From assembly GCA_947359465.1 (NCBI GenBank), contig OX375881.1:116804738-116868737 (forward strand): DNA of 64,000 bases, written 5' to 3'. Position numbers and translations under genes: made by a program. Every line of letters begins with the position of its first letter. The stretch's first letter is position 1. Shown here piece after piece: positions 23,011 to 34,294 of this stretch. This DNA comes from Metellina segmentata (taxonomy: Eukaryota > Arthropoda > Arachnida > Araneae > Tetragnathidae). Below the pieces are notes generated by a model. That model was not told where the DNA came from. It made no database searches and saw only the letters and a program-made list of their open reading frames with translations.

Positions 23011-23500
23011 TTACACGATTTATATTATAGTCGTTAGCTTTCTAACCTCTAGCTTTCAGGATCCGAGTTCTATTTTTTAGTCTTGCATTAGAAATTAATT
23101 AATCATGGCTTTATTCACATATTGAAACAAAGCCTCTAATCTATGAAATATTCATTATTTCTAAAGTAAAAAATACATTCTTCTCTCTCTCATTTTATAA
23201 TTTATCTCAGAAATGAAAAAAATAATAATAAACGGAACTAAACATATTAAAAAAAAAACTTTACTTCAGTTATTCAAGATTTTTATCATGTTTAACTAAG
23301 TTTATTATAGTCTTCATTTCTGAGATTAATTTTAAAATGAAGAATGTGTTTTTTACTTTAAAAAATAGTGAATATTTTTTTTACATCAGAAGCTTTGTTT
23401 TTATATGTGAATCAAGCTATAAGAAATTAATTTCTTATGCCAGAACTCGGATCCCGTAAGCTAGTTTAGAAAGCTAGTGGCTATAATATAAATCGTGTAA
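23011..23500. mobile_element. Fold-back element inside the hAT-like element
   Basis: ttacacgatttatattatag (23011-23030) pairs with its exact complement at 23481-23500. Long imperfect arms continue inwards, sharing ggatccgagttct. About 490 bp, non-coding. Confidence 0.7.
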
Positions 23501-23782
23501 TACTATCCAAGTGGAAAGAATAAAAAAAAAATGTTAAAAAACAAATTTTACTCATAAAATACAGCAGTTGTTAATAGGTTCAAATTTTCGTGCTATAAAC
23601 TACACTTGTTCAGTCGAATTCATACAGTATAAAAAGTTCGCCAAGTACAGGAAAGACCATTCATTACGTACAAATTTTTAAGTTACATGATTACGGTTGA
23701 TAAAGAGCACGAAATTTAGAGAGTGTATACTTAATTTTAAAAAACCTGTAAAAGTTTTCTGTTCTTATTTTTAATAAGTAAT

Positions 23783-23960
23783 GGAACCGGTATAGTGGTT
23801 AAGATGTTAGCCTCAAGATCGGAAGGTTCCTGGTTTGATTCCGGGTCCGGGCATGGATGTTTGTATGCGTATGGTGTAAAGGCGGTTGGTGCACCTTAAA
23901 TCTGTCGTGACCGAAACTCATTACGTTGGGTTGGTGTGGGAGTTTGGAGAGTGGGGAATT
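23783..23960 (+). repeat. SINE type A, 3' truncated
   Basis: Head ggaaccggtatagtggttaa, B box tggtttgattccgggt, body to tttggagagtgggg. Confidence 0.75.
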
Positions 23961-23974
23961 ACCATCAATAAGTA

Positions 23975-24080
23975 CTGGTAATTTTAATTAACGTCGTACT
24001 AGAGCAACACAACGGGCTACTGATGACGGTCCGAGATCAATCTCCTAATGACGAGGCAACACCTAAGTTGGCACATTAAG
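23975..24080 (-). repeat. SINE body fragment
   Basis: Reverse tail and body: aacgtcgtactagagcaac, gggctactgatgacggtcc and gacgaggcaacacct. Confidence 0.65.
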
Positions 24081-24135
24081 TAGAAAATAATATTAAAAGT
24101 AGTAAATAAATTATTTCAAAACAGGTAGGTAGTTG

Positions 24136-24415
24136 AATTAACTCCCCACTGGAGCAACACAACGAGATTTTCAACTGTTCGGGATCAATTCCGAAGAGAA
24201 AGATCCGAGGACACTTCGTCGTTTTGATCCACGGTCAGATAACGCTGTTATCCATCTTTGTAAACTTCCACACCATGCCAACGAAGGAAATTTGAAGCCA
24301 CGACAGAATTAACATGCACCAGCCCACACGCACACAACGGTATTTTGTTGAATAGTGTATCGAACTCACAACCCTCCGGTTGTCAATCCGATACTCCTCC
24401 TACCAGGTTATTGAG
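24136..24415 (-). repeat. SINE type B
   Basis: Near full-length reverse copy. Body from ggagcaacacaacgaga; head ends aacctggtaggaggagtatc on the minus strand. Its predicted anticodon loop reads TTGACAA. Confidence 0.7.
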
Positions 24416-24419
24416 GCCC

Positions 24420-25700
24420 CATCTCAAAATACAATTCCATTTATTCTTGTTCTTAAACATTTTTGTTTTCGAGCAGATAATAAATTCATTTCTGGAAATT
24501 AGAGAAAAGTTTTCCTAATTGCAGTTCATTTAATGTATTAAAAGTACTGCCCGATTTTAAATTCGTAAAATATGAAGAAATTCCTAAAAGGAAATATAAA
24601 GAATAAAATAAAAGCAAGAAAAATGAAATGAAAGTTCTTTAACTCGAACCAAATCCCTAATATCCTCGAAATAGCCTATTGGGTTGCTCTATTACCAAAG
24701 CGACCTTAATTCAACCTTTTAACATTTTAAAAGTCTTACCTGATTTGTTAGATTGGTCAAATTTCCTCGTACGTCACCAACCCATTGTGTTGCTATAGTG
24801 CGACGCAAATTCAATAACATCCTTGTTCGTCCTCGATAAAATAATAATAATAAATAACGGTAAAATAAAAAAACAGCAGTAACCACTTTAAATGTATGTT
24901 AAATATGTAACTTTGAAATCGGGTCTGTTTGTTTTCAAGATTGAACATTCAGGTTTCATACCTTTCACAACTTCAATTTAGCGCACGTTATAACTTTACT
25001 CTCAAGGTTTTTCGAGATACATTTGTTGCATGCTTGATAGACCACATGATATAGCATGGAAATATATTTCTATTAAAAATAGTATCAGAAAATTTATATC
25101 CATCCGTATTAATTTCAAATTAAAGGTTAACATGCTGATTTAATGACTTTCTTCTTTGTCACATATTCAGTAGTATAGATATCAGTGAAGTAGATTGAAG
25201 TTGCTTTCCTATAATAAGTAAACTACTAATTAGCATTACAACGAAGTCTATCTAACATAATAAAATCTAACATCTTGTATAAAAGCTCAAAAGAATGAGA
25301 GATTTTTTGATGATTCATACGAAGGAAAACATTTTCAAACTAGTAAATAAATGTCCTCAAAACAAAATTGCGCAAAATGTAATTTGATTGCTTTAAAAAA
25401 TAAAACGGTGTAAAATACAGAAATGCTTACATTAAGGAAATTTTTCAAGGAAATTGAATAAAATGTTGAAAGAAAATTTTCGTCGTCAATTTTCATCAAA
25501 ACTACTTCAAATACATTCAAAATAATTAATCAATTTTCTTTTTAAAAATTTTAAATTAGAAGATAGATAAAAAAAATATATTTGTTTCCGAAAAGAAAAA
25601 TTCATTTCTGTAAATAGTAGTGGTACCTAATTTTAAATTCCACATTTTGTGAAGAAATTGTAAAAAAAAAAAAAAATCAATGTAAAAAAATAATAATAAA
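24420..25700. other. AT-rich hAT interior without genes
   Basis: SINE-tail-like scraps near 24675 and 24775 (ttgggttgctctatta; cattgtgttgctatagtgc). Otherwise nothing recognisable. Confidence 0.4.
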
Positions 25701-25754
25701 ATGAAAGATTTTCATCTTATTCCAAACCAAACGAATAAACTTTCAATGTTCCGT

Positions 25755-25960
25755 AACTCAAAGAGTCGAAACCCAAAAGAGTCGTTCAAAGAGTCGAAAC
25801 CCAGAAGAGTCGTTCAAAGAGCCGAATCCAAAAAAGAGCTGAAGCCCAAAAAGAGTCGAAACCCAAAAGAGTCGTTCAAAGAGCTGAATCCGAAAAAGAG
25901 TCGGATTAGAAAAAGAGGCGTTCAAAGAGCCGAATCCCAAAAGAGTTGGTCGTTCACCGT
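25755..25960. repeat. Subterminal short repeats of the hAT-like element
   Basis: Dense imperfect repeats of aaagagtcgaaacccaaaag and gagtcgttcaaagagc. The long open frames on both strands here are products of the repeat, not genes. Such arrays often bind hAT transposases. Confidence 0.65.
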
Positions 25961-26754
25961 TCATTTCGTTCACGAACCGAATCAATTGGCTCCTATTGGC
26001 GATAGGGGAGACACTCTTATGCTCAATCATATGCTTTGGCGTCCATTGTATGCGCCTCAGAACCTGTTCAACCACTTTTCAATGAAAAGATTATCGCTAA
26101 ACCTGAAAATATTGTAGCCATACAATGGAAACTAGTAACCCTACAGACAAAAAAGAAAGAAACCGCACATGAGGAAAAGTAGGGAATTGATGATTCGATT
26201 CATTTTGAAAGGAGTTGTTTGACCGATTCATTCATTTTAAAGATTCGATTCAATTGATCGAATCACTCATTTTCGTCCCATCCCTATTATATAGTAATAG
26301 AAATGTATTTCATGTTGACAATTGCATTATCTAAATTTAAAATGCATAAATAATAATTATCTAGTGAATCTTTCGTTAATATATTTTATTAATCAACTTT
26401 ATACTCACTTTAGTGAACGAGGTCTGAAGGACCCCACCACACTAGTTACGATACGGCTTGTGACACAGCAGTAAAGGGTTAAAGAGGTAACATGGGTATT
26501 TCTACTAAAAGCCCATTTTAATGGAAATTTTACTTGAAGTTTAAAAGATTATTTTGAGCTACTTTGATTCAGTTTTTCTGGTTTATATTAATAACAATTG
26601 ATAATTAAACTCCTTTCATGCAAATAGTTACATTATGTCTCGCTAATTACTTAAACACCCCAAACAAATTCCACCTAATATATTATTTAAAAAATATTTT
26701 TTAGTGTGTAATATTAATTATTAAATTAATGTTCGATAAAATTATGAAACAGAG

Positions 26755-28262
26755 TGAAACAGAGCTTCGCTTTCAAAAAGTATATGGTGGGCAAGTTCCT
26801 CCACCATATTGCATTTCCTGCATAGAGGTTCTTCTTTAAATATTCCGTCCTATGAAGGTGTCTTCTTAGGTGATAGTGACCTGTGAGAAATCCAACTAAG
26901 ACTACTCCCTGCTAAGACGAAGGATCTGAGATGATATTTTCATGGAGGGTTCTTGAATCATAAGCATCGCATGTTTTTGATCGGAGGTTTGCACCACTTT
27001 TTTGTAGTTTCTTTAGGCATTTTTTCTCCTATCACCCTTTTTTCGGTAGTCTTAGAGATCCCTCAAAAAGGTTCAGAGCTTAAAGGTAGGTCTGCAGTCC
27101 CCAATTTGGCTGGCTTATCTGCATTTTCGTTTCCTTCTACACCAGTATGCCCTGGCACCCAAGTAAAAAAGATCCTACTATGGGTCCCCAAGTCTTGTAG
27201 AAGGTTCCTACATTCCCAAACAAGTTTGGAGCTTATTTGAAATGAGTTTATCGCCTTTAAGGCTGCTTGACTGTCACAAAATATGTAGATTTTCCTATTT
27301 GAGTAGGATCTTCTAGAACATTCATGTAGACAGTAGATGATAGAAAGCAGTTCCGCTTGAAATACTGTGGCATGTTTTCCTAATTTTCGGGCAATCCTTA
27401 CCTTAGGTCTGACCCTACAGATTCCAGCACCTGCCTTTTCGTTTTGTCTGGAGCCATCCATGTACCACAAAATGTCTGCATTTGTGAGCTGGTAGTTTTC
27501 CTCTTTCCATTCCTCTCTTAGGTCAATAAGTACCTCAAAGGGTCTTTGAAAGAGGAATCTTGTCTCCATGATGTCAGAGGGCATCACAAGTATAGGGTCA
27601 AAGAATTTTTGGTTAATACTGGTGTGGGACTTTTGGCTGGCAAAATTCATCCACAGTCCAGCATTTTGCAGTCTGTAGGAACTTCTTCTGGCAGCACCAC
27701 CGATAAAGATATCAAGTGGGACGACAGATAGAATAATTTCCATGGCTCTGGTGGAAGTGGAGGACATAGCACCTGCTATACTCAGGCAGGCAGCTCTTTG
27801 AAGACTGTCTAGCTTGGTCTTAACAGTCAATTGTTCCGTCTTTTACCACCAGATCACAGCCGCTTAGGTCACAATGGGTCTAATAGCCATAGTGTATAGC
27901 CAATAGGTCATCCTTGGCCTTAGACCCTATGATTTACCAAGAATTCTTCTACATCGTAGAAGTCCAACTTTTGCTTGTTTAATTTTACTTTTCAAATGCT
28001 GATTCCAGGTTAAATTAGTGTTCAGTATAACTCCCAGATATTTAACCTCGCTCAGCATATTTACTTTTTCCCCTATGCAGGTTCTTCTTCGTGTAAATGG
28101 GACAAGAGTAGTATTTTGAGGATTTACTATCAAATTCTTTTCACAGCACCATCTTGCGATTCTGTTCAGGGTCCCCTGCATGAAAGTAAGGTTACTACTA
28201 CAAAAACGAATTTGAGGGGATTTGAAATTACCTTTTTTAAATTGTTTCATGTAAAATTGCAC
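26755..28262 (-). pseudogene. Non-LTR retrotransposon ORF2, 3' half (RT end, RNase H, zinc knuckle)
   Basis: Read on the minus strand: the RT C-terminus (NLIVNPQNTTLVPFTRR, VKYLGVILNTNLTWNQHLK) at 28262-27927; a frame change near 27900; then 27830-27063 with an RNase H domain. The RNase H motifs are WYMDGSRQNEKAGAG (D), FQAELLSIIYCL (E), FCDSQAALKAI (D) and GHTGVEGNENAD (D). After another frame change it ends with PLCRKCNMVEE..HHIL, a C-terminal CCHx finger (about 26830-26780). The combination of reverse transcriptase, RNase H and terminal finger fits I/R1-like LINEs. It is 5' truncated, lacking endonuclease and catalytic RT motifs, and frameshifted. Confidence 0.85.
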
Positions 28263-28429
28263 AGTTCAATTCATAGAAATGACGAATGTACTAGGAGAAT
28301 TCTCGCACTCATAGTTAGCAAACAATATATTTTTTTTACTTGTGGTGCTCTTGCATCAGGTATGCGACATTGTTTATTTTCGCCATCTTTGAGTGAAGAA
28401 TGACAAATACGTGTGACCACTTCTAGCTA

Positions 28430-28860
28430 AACCCGGTGATTGCTACGGATACCCATTTGGTTGGCGAAGCTAAACAAATGGGAATTCGTAGTCTCTTGTA
28501 TAACAGCCATCATGCCGTTGTCCGTGGTATTGGTTTTGCTTGGCAAACCAAATACAAATCCGTAGCCTATTGGAATGAATTCCCTACGAATTCCCATTTG
28601 ATTTGATCGGAAACCAAATTATGAATGTTATGAACTACAGTTTGCAAACCAAATGCACGGGCAACCGCCTTAATCGCCTTGTCATTGTGAAATGGGGCCG
28701 AATTCGATAACAGCCATCATGACGTTGCCCGTGGTGTTGGTTTGCTTCACAAACCAAATTATTAATTGTATAAACTGTGGTTTGCTTCGCAAACTAACAC
28801 CACGGGAAACGCCGTAAAGGCCTCGCCATTGTCAAATTCGGCCAAATTCGAATTGCGAAA
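28430..28860. repeat. Hairpin-rich repeat
   Basis: Several nested inverted repeats. cccgtggtgttggtttgc and gcaaactaacaccacggg (28718-28804) pair, and so do ttcccatttg-type sequences near 28485 and 28590. Phrases such as ttcgcaaac recur. No coding content. Confidence 0.6.
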
Positions 28861-29389
28861 AGATCCAATCAGCGAAACATCACAATCACTTGAGAAAATA
28901 TAAATATTTAATTGAAAAATGTTTATTCAAAGAAAATATATGTAAGGTATCTATCTAGTGTAAAATGTTCCACAAATTTCAAATCCGTTGAAATCTTCAA
29001 TTTATCTTTAACGATCCCGATTTCACAAAAAAAAAAGAACTAAACAATACCAGTCAAAATGTTTGCTTTGGAATCGTTTGAGGGGTGACTACGCACTTCC
29101 ATTTATTGGGAATAGACGGAAGGTGATAAAAGTGGTATGGTTACAAAGGCCGACGTCAACATTGATGATTGTGACGTGACGTCAGGGGGAAAATAGCAAA
29201 ATTATGTCCTTTCTTCAATTACCGAACGTAACGGAAGATGTAAGGGTGAATAAAACTAAAAAAATATTTTTTTAGAAAGATAGAAAAAATGCAAAAAAAT
29301 TCGGAATACCTGTGTGCTGAATCCCATTATTTTAAGTGCCATAGATTTCGCAGGACAGTCCATACACACAAATACTTCATTTTATAATA
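28861..29389 (+). repeat. Dispersed repeat, copy 1
   Basis: Shared with 33465-34135: ttcgaattgcgaaaagatcc, aatttcaaatccgttgaaat, ctatctttaacgatccc and attcgga(a/c)tacctgtgtg follow in the same order. The Tc1 element at 29390 interrupts it. Family not identified; a Helitron-like non-autonomous repeat is possible. Confidence 0.5.
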
Positions 29390-30780
29390 CACTCTTTAGC
29401 AAAAAAATCGACGCACCAAGAAGGAGTTGTCCGATGGAGACAAAAATAGGTGGATAGGAAAATTATGTACATAATAAAAAATGATTAAAATTTCAGAATA
29501 ATTGAATGATTTATTTCAGAGTTACAGTAACGAGCTCAATAAGGTGTTGACCCGCCTATAGCCTGGATGCAAGCTGCCATACAGCTTGGCATAGACCGAT
29601 GAAGCTCCCGGATGGTCTCCTGCGGTATTTCTTGCCAAATTTGCTCCAATTGTCGGACTACGTCATCAACATTCCCTACCGGATGCAGTCGCCTTCCCAT
29701 CATATCCCAGACATGCTCGATGGGAGAGAGATCTGGTGATCTGGCTGGCGAAGGAAGTGTTTGAAAAGCTTGAAGACAGTTCATAGCAACACGTGCCGTA
29801 TGTGGTCTGGCATTGTCTTGCTGAAAAATAAGCCCAGGTTACTGCGAAAGGAACGGTAGCAAAACAAGTCTCAGAATGTCGTCAACGTACCGCTGTGCAG
29901 TAAGTGTACCTCTAATGACGACCAAAGGGGTCCGGCTATCAAGGAAAATGGCACTCCAGACCAAAACTCCTTGTTGAGGGCCCGTGTGGCGTGCAATAGT
30001 GAAAGCGGGATCGGCATGCTGCCCTGGGCGTCTCCAGTCATGTCTTCGATGATCGTCAGGACACAGTTGGAAGCGGGATTCGTCGTTAAAGACTATACGT
30101 CCCCAGTCAGCATCATTCCAGCCTGATTGAGCCAAGCACCACTGTAATCTGGCTCGACAGTGTGCAGGCGTGAGTGGTAGGTGGCTTAAAGGTAGATGTC
30201 GCTCTCTCAGCCATCTGTGAATGGTTATGGTGGACACTCGTGTGTGGGTCGCACGACTGATTGTTGATAGCGATGAATCAGGTACTGTGACAGCTTATCT
30301 GACAATCACTCTGTCCTCGCGATCTGTAGTGGCCCTACGTCGACCGCTACCCTCATGACGCTGAAATCTGCCATTGTCCACCCGCTCTTGCCAGCATCTT
30401 CTAATCGCCGCATCTTTTCGACTCACATGACGAGTGATTCTCCGATTTGCCCAACCTGCCTCTTTGAATCCAATGATACGACCTCTTTCAAACTCTGAAA
30501 GTTTCTCGTAATGAGCTCGAATCCTGCGGCGAGGCATTTTTTCAGTCGTTGAAAGGTATCCTAAATCGCAATGCAGCAGAAATTTTTAACAACAGTTCAA
30601 GAACAACTCCTTATAGACATCTGCTGGATGCGCAGTTCCGATGCGCTGGAGATCGCACTATTCATTCATTGGACACCAAATTTTAATCATTTGCATATTT
30701 AGTCAAAACATTTTTGCATACGAAATTTCAAAGCAATAGGTTGATTCCTTCTTGGTGCGTCAATTTTTTTTTATAGAGTG
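29390..30780 (-). mobile_element. Tc1-like element, near full length
   Basis: A 1391 bp element flanked by TA (29388-29389 and 30781-30782). Ends: cactctttagcaaaaaaatc and (complement) cactctataaaaaaaaattg. The inner repeats share gacgcaccaagaagga. Same family as 13967-15293 but opposite orientation, and it keeps the segment deleted there. Confidence 0.9.
29536..30537 (-). pseudogene. Tc1-like DD34E transposase with two nonsense codons
   Basis: 333 codons in one frame from ATG at 30537 (MPRRRIRAHYEKLSEF) to SSTPY-type end GGSTPY. N-terminal helix-turn-helix: GFKEAGWANRRITRH. Catalytic motifs: FNDESRFQLC (D), QQDNARPHTA (D) and SPIEHVWDMM (E), all present. There are no frameshifts, but in-frame TAA stops lie at 30292-30294 and 29836-29838. 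A few residues near LPLSHLPLTP are missing relative to relatives. It is recently inactivated compared with copy 14211-15154. Confidence 0.9.
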
Positions 30781-30789
30781 TAGTTACAC

Positions 30790-31560
30790 ACATACCGACA
30801 AAAATTACAAAATTCTTAAAACAATAAAGTTAAGCCATCTTGTAACCAGTTGAGATATAAATGACGTACAATACAAAAACTAAAACTTATTTGAATAAGG
30901 AAGAAATGAATAACTTTGAAATCCAACAGAAGACTTGTCAAGAGACTTCGTGGATTGTTAAGTGGGTCCGTTACCCAAAATTCTATAATCTTTAAATTTT
31001 AAGGAATTGTTTTGAAATAAAATTTTTGATGGACATTGAATTGTGTAATTAAACTAACTAAATTATATTAAAAAATATATTTTTTGAATAAAATTTTAAA
31101 AAGTTCAAAATTTTGACCACGTTAAAAATTGATACATCTTAAAATTTTGTGCGTCAAATTACATAGTTTTTGTTTTAAATTACTTACGACAATACAAGTA
31201 GTGTTACACTGTTACTATCTAGCTCACTTTTATGTCATCACTTCTATTAAAAATTGTCTTAGTGGAATTTTTAAAAATTGAATTCTATGTTTTTTAAAAA
31301 TTTAACTCCAACAGGACAAAAAAATACAACATAAAACATTTGAAGAATTATAAACATTTATATAAGTATAAAGAATATACATATACATAATTGACGTAAA
31401 CAAATTATAAATATATATTTGGTAAACATGTGTAGAAAATTTCATACAAATATGATAAATAGTTTTTCATTTATATCAATTTAAAGTAAGAAAACTTTGC
31501 GAAAAAAAGCATCACTGAGAAAAACGTCGTTAAAATTTAAATTGGTAAAAAGTTTTAATT
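30790..31560. repeat. AT-rich region with a dispersed repeat
   Basis: 30820-30955 matches about 36265-36390 (agccatcttgtaaccagttg, aaatgacgtacaa, caacagaagacttgt) and, more weakly, 44780-44850. The rest is AT-rich without genes. Confidence 0.45.
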
Positions 31561-31573
31561 TTTTAAATTTTAT

Positions 31574-32020
31574 TTAAAATCTTCCTGGAAGATATTGTGT
31601 CTTGCTTCTTACATTTAATGGTTCATTTGATTTAATTTTGGCAAGTTGAACTTTTTTCCTGCAGGTTTTGATGGCGATAGTTGACTTTCTCGCAGCTTTC
31701 CTGAACCGTCTGCAGTCCTTTCGTTTGGACAACATTAGAGAAGTTTTCCCAGTTAGAAGACACGAGCATTCCAGCACATCTTATATACTAGACGTTAGTC
31801 CTTTGTTGAAGTCCATACTGGCTCTGGCTTCAGCAATCTGGACTCGACCTTTTGGAGCATTTAAGTTCTTAGGGCTCCAAACGATGTTATGAAGTGATTC
31901 GTTCCGATTTTGAGTTTCCCCTTTGCTTAATCTTTCCAACAAAGAATCTGAAGCTAGTCTTTGAAATATTGTCATCATTTTAACAATGATAAGAGATGTC
32001 AAAGGGGTTTTAATGCCCAT
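31574..32020 (-). pseudogene. Mutator-like transposase C-terminal fragment
   Basis: On the minus strand, IFQRLASDSLLERLSKGETQ is followed by NRNESLHNIVW and later RRFRKAARKS. The GxTQNxNES(L/F)xxxxW signature is typical of the C-terminal part of metazoan Mutator-like transposases (NCBI names them so; I rely on memory of the family). One in-frame TAA at 31781-31783. The catalytic region upstream is not present. I saw no terminal repeats, so this is a relic. Confidence 0.5.
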
Positions 32021-32584
32021 TTTGTGCGATTCTGGCTTTGTTTAGTTAAAAATGGCGCGCTTGTAAAATTGAATCACTTCTGTATGGGCTCGTCGGATGC
32101 GTAGAAATCAAATTACTTAAATCCAAATTTAGCAGTATCTTTAAAGACAGAAATAAAATGTTTGTGTCATTTTATTCAGAAATATTTGTAGTATTTTTTA
32201 ATTTAATTAAAAAAATAAAATTTTTATGAGATTGTGGGTACCAGACCCCTTTAAGGCGCTTATATATTGCCAGCCGAATCGTTCGCGAGCCTCTATTTCT
32301 CATGATTGGGACGGGATTTGGAAAGCCAAACGAACGGCTTGTGGCGATCTGCTTCATGTCGGTTTTTAGACGAACAGAAAGGCGTTCTCGTTTCATATCG
32401 GGATGGTGTCGTGAGTAGTTCGTTGCTGGTGGTTCGTGGTTGGTTCCTTTCTTTGTCATGGATCTCTGGAAGGTCGTTGTGAAAGTAATTTCAACGAACG
32501 ACTAACGGTTCGGCTGATAAATGTTTACGCACCTTCATACACAACAATCTGCTAACATCATAGATAATTTAAATAAGAGGACAA

Positions 32585-32899
32585 CCAACGGTCTGGTGGT
32601 TAAGGTGTTAGCCTCTAGGTTGGAAGGTTCCTGGTTCGAATACTGGTCAGTGCATGGATGCTTGGAAGTGTATGGTGTAGGGGTGGCTGGTGAATCTTAA
32701 ATCTGCCGTGGCTGAAAGTCCTCACGTTGGTTTGCTGTGGAAGTTTGGAGAGTGGGGTGCCAGATCATGTGTTGCCTCGTCATCTGACCGTCGTTCAAAA
32801 TTACATGGTGGTGTCGTCGAATCTTTCACTTAGGGGATTGATCCTGAACCGTCGTCAATAGCCATTGTGTTGTCTAGTACGGCGTTAATTAAAAAAAAT
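32585..32899 (+). repeat. Full-length SINE type A
   Basis: A good reference copy. Head accaacggtctggtggttaa, B box tggttcgaatactgg, body ctcacgttggtttgctgtgg and tcatctgaccgtcgttcaa, tail tagtacggcgttaatt with an A-tail. Confidence 0.8.
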
Positions 32900-32998
32900 A
32901 ACAGAACATTAGACAGTTCGAGAACTTTGACGTTTCGCTGGCATAGCTGACAGCCAAGTTTAATTCATTTTTGTATGAGGTAAAACATGAACACACAT

Positions 32999-33092
32999 CG
33001 GAACTTTCCCTTCGGCTTTGAACCCGGACCACTGCCAATAGCCTTTTGTGTTGCTCCAATCCGACGTTAATTCAATACCTACCTACCATTAA
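32999..33092 (+). repeat. SINE tail fragment
   Basis: ttcggctttgaacccggacc, then gccaatagccttttgtgttg and ttcaatacctacctacc. Confidence 0.6.
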
Positions 33093-33464
33093 TGACCGAT
33101 TCAAAGGGTAAATTATTATTCCGATTTCATGGGGATGGTTTTTAAACAATTTTGCTTTGTTCTAGATGTGCCGTAATGGCGGATGCTGTATTTGGCTGCC
33201 CTCTGTGTAGCGGAGAATGCAACTTGCATTGCAAGTACGAAGTGAGGAGACCAAAAGGAGGCTTCTGCAATGGATTTACTTGTACCTGTAATATGTGAGC
33301 TCATTTCTGTGTTAACCTGAAGAAGGTTGTAAAGAAAAACATGTAAAATTACTGAAATTTTGCTCAATAAATGTTTTTTAGGGATCTAAATAGTCCATTT
33401 TATGCTTAATTTCTTTAATATTTTTTCAAATTCTATGAAAGCTTTGTTTTAAATATCCAATATA

Positions 33465-34135
33465 TTGAACTCGGCCCGATTTGAAGAAAGCCTATAAGTT
33501 TGTAGCCCATTGGATAACAGTCACCACAGGCAACGTTCATTGTCAAATGCGGCCAAATTTGAATTGCGAAGACATCCAATCGGCTTAACGTCATAATCGC
33601 TTACGAAAAGATAAATATTTAAATGAAAAATTATTTATTAAAAGAAAATCAAATCTACAAGGTATATAACTGGTGTAAAATTTTCTACAGATTTCAAATC
33701 CGTTGAAATTTTTAATCTATCTTTGACGATCCCAACTGTACAAAAAAGAACTAAACAATGAAGGTTAAGATTCTTTTAATTTGTTTTTATTTCCTTCGCT
33801 GAAATCGCATCAGCGCGAAATGGAATCTTGATTTCTCAAACGCCTCGTGAAGTCAAATCTCTTGCGAAAACATAAAATATCACTCAATTTAAAAATTATT
33901 TGTTCAAAGAATATCAAATTTTTATTTATCCATCTAATGTCAAATTTTTCGCAGATTTCAAATCTGTTGAAACACCTCTATTATGAGTTTTAAAATTCGG
34001 CGCGACCGAAAATTTGCAAAAAATTCGGACTACCTGTGTACCAAATCCCATTAGTGTAAGTGCTATTGATACGTCAGGACTTAGTGTGCATAACACAAAC
34101 ACACACTTCCTCTTATAACTCACTTCCTAGCAGAA
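33465..34135 (+). repeat. Dispersed repeat, copies 2 and 3 in tandem
   Basis: 33530-33750 and 33790-34135 both match parts of 28840-29390: aatttgaattgcgaagacat, gatttcaaatc(c/t)gttgaaa and cggactacctgtgtacc. The end aattacccggtgttgct follows at 34133. Confidence 0.5.
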
Positions 34136-34294
34136 TTACCCGGTGTTGCTCTGGAATAATTTGTTAAATGTTGATTAAAAAGTGATCACACTAATTATTT
34201 ATACTTCATGGAAACATGTAAGCATAATTTAAATGTAAGTGATTAACATCATCTTAAATTTTCCGTAGTTTCTTCAATGTACTTTGGACGTACA

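Larger units (their letters stand above)
22659..26286. mobile_element. Non-autonomous hAT-like element in piggyBac copy B
   Basis: Termini tagggatgggcaaa and (complement) tagggatgggacgaaaa. The flanking 8 bp are tcataaag (22651-22658) and ttatatag (26287-26294). The empty site in the left arm reads gtatatag, which supports an 8 bp target duplication, the hAT hallmark. Subterminal regions are full of gagtcgtt and gattcgatt motifs. No transposase was found. It has since collected a fold-back element and SINEs. Confidence 0.75.
22001..26478 (+). mobile_element. Internally deleted piggyBac, copy B
   Basis: Bounded by TTAA at 21997-22000 and 26479-26482, with termini ccttt-aactgctg and (complement) ccctttactgctg. 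Without the hAT-like insertion it is about 0.85 kb. The frame at 22016-22447 includes a C-terminal part reading SEIEYRDSEISDNIFESEHE, the acidic N-terminal region of piggyBac transposases. No catalytic domain remains. Confidence 0.75.
20237..26730 (+). repeat. Right arm of the large inverted duplication
   Basis: Inverted counterpart of 12990-17285. It contains piggyBac copy B and the hAT-like insertion; without the latter it is about 2.87 kb, close to the other arm. Divergence by substitutions and indels is evident, so the duplication is not recent. Confidence 0.75.

Noticed and set aside
25701..26117. Overlapping 138- and 105-codon frames on both strands
   Set aside because: Both are readings of the short subterminal repeats of a hAT-like element.
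32172..32459. 95-codon minus-strand frame
   Set aside because: No recognisable motif and no splice support; basic, low-information sequence near a Mutator-like relic.
32585..32650. Functional tRNA gene
   Set aside because: A and B boxes are present, but the sequence does not close into an acceptor stem and continues into the SINE body, as in all other copies.
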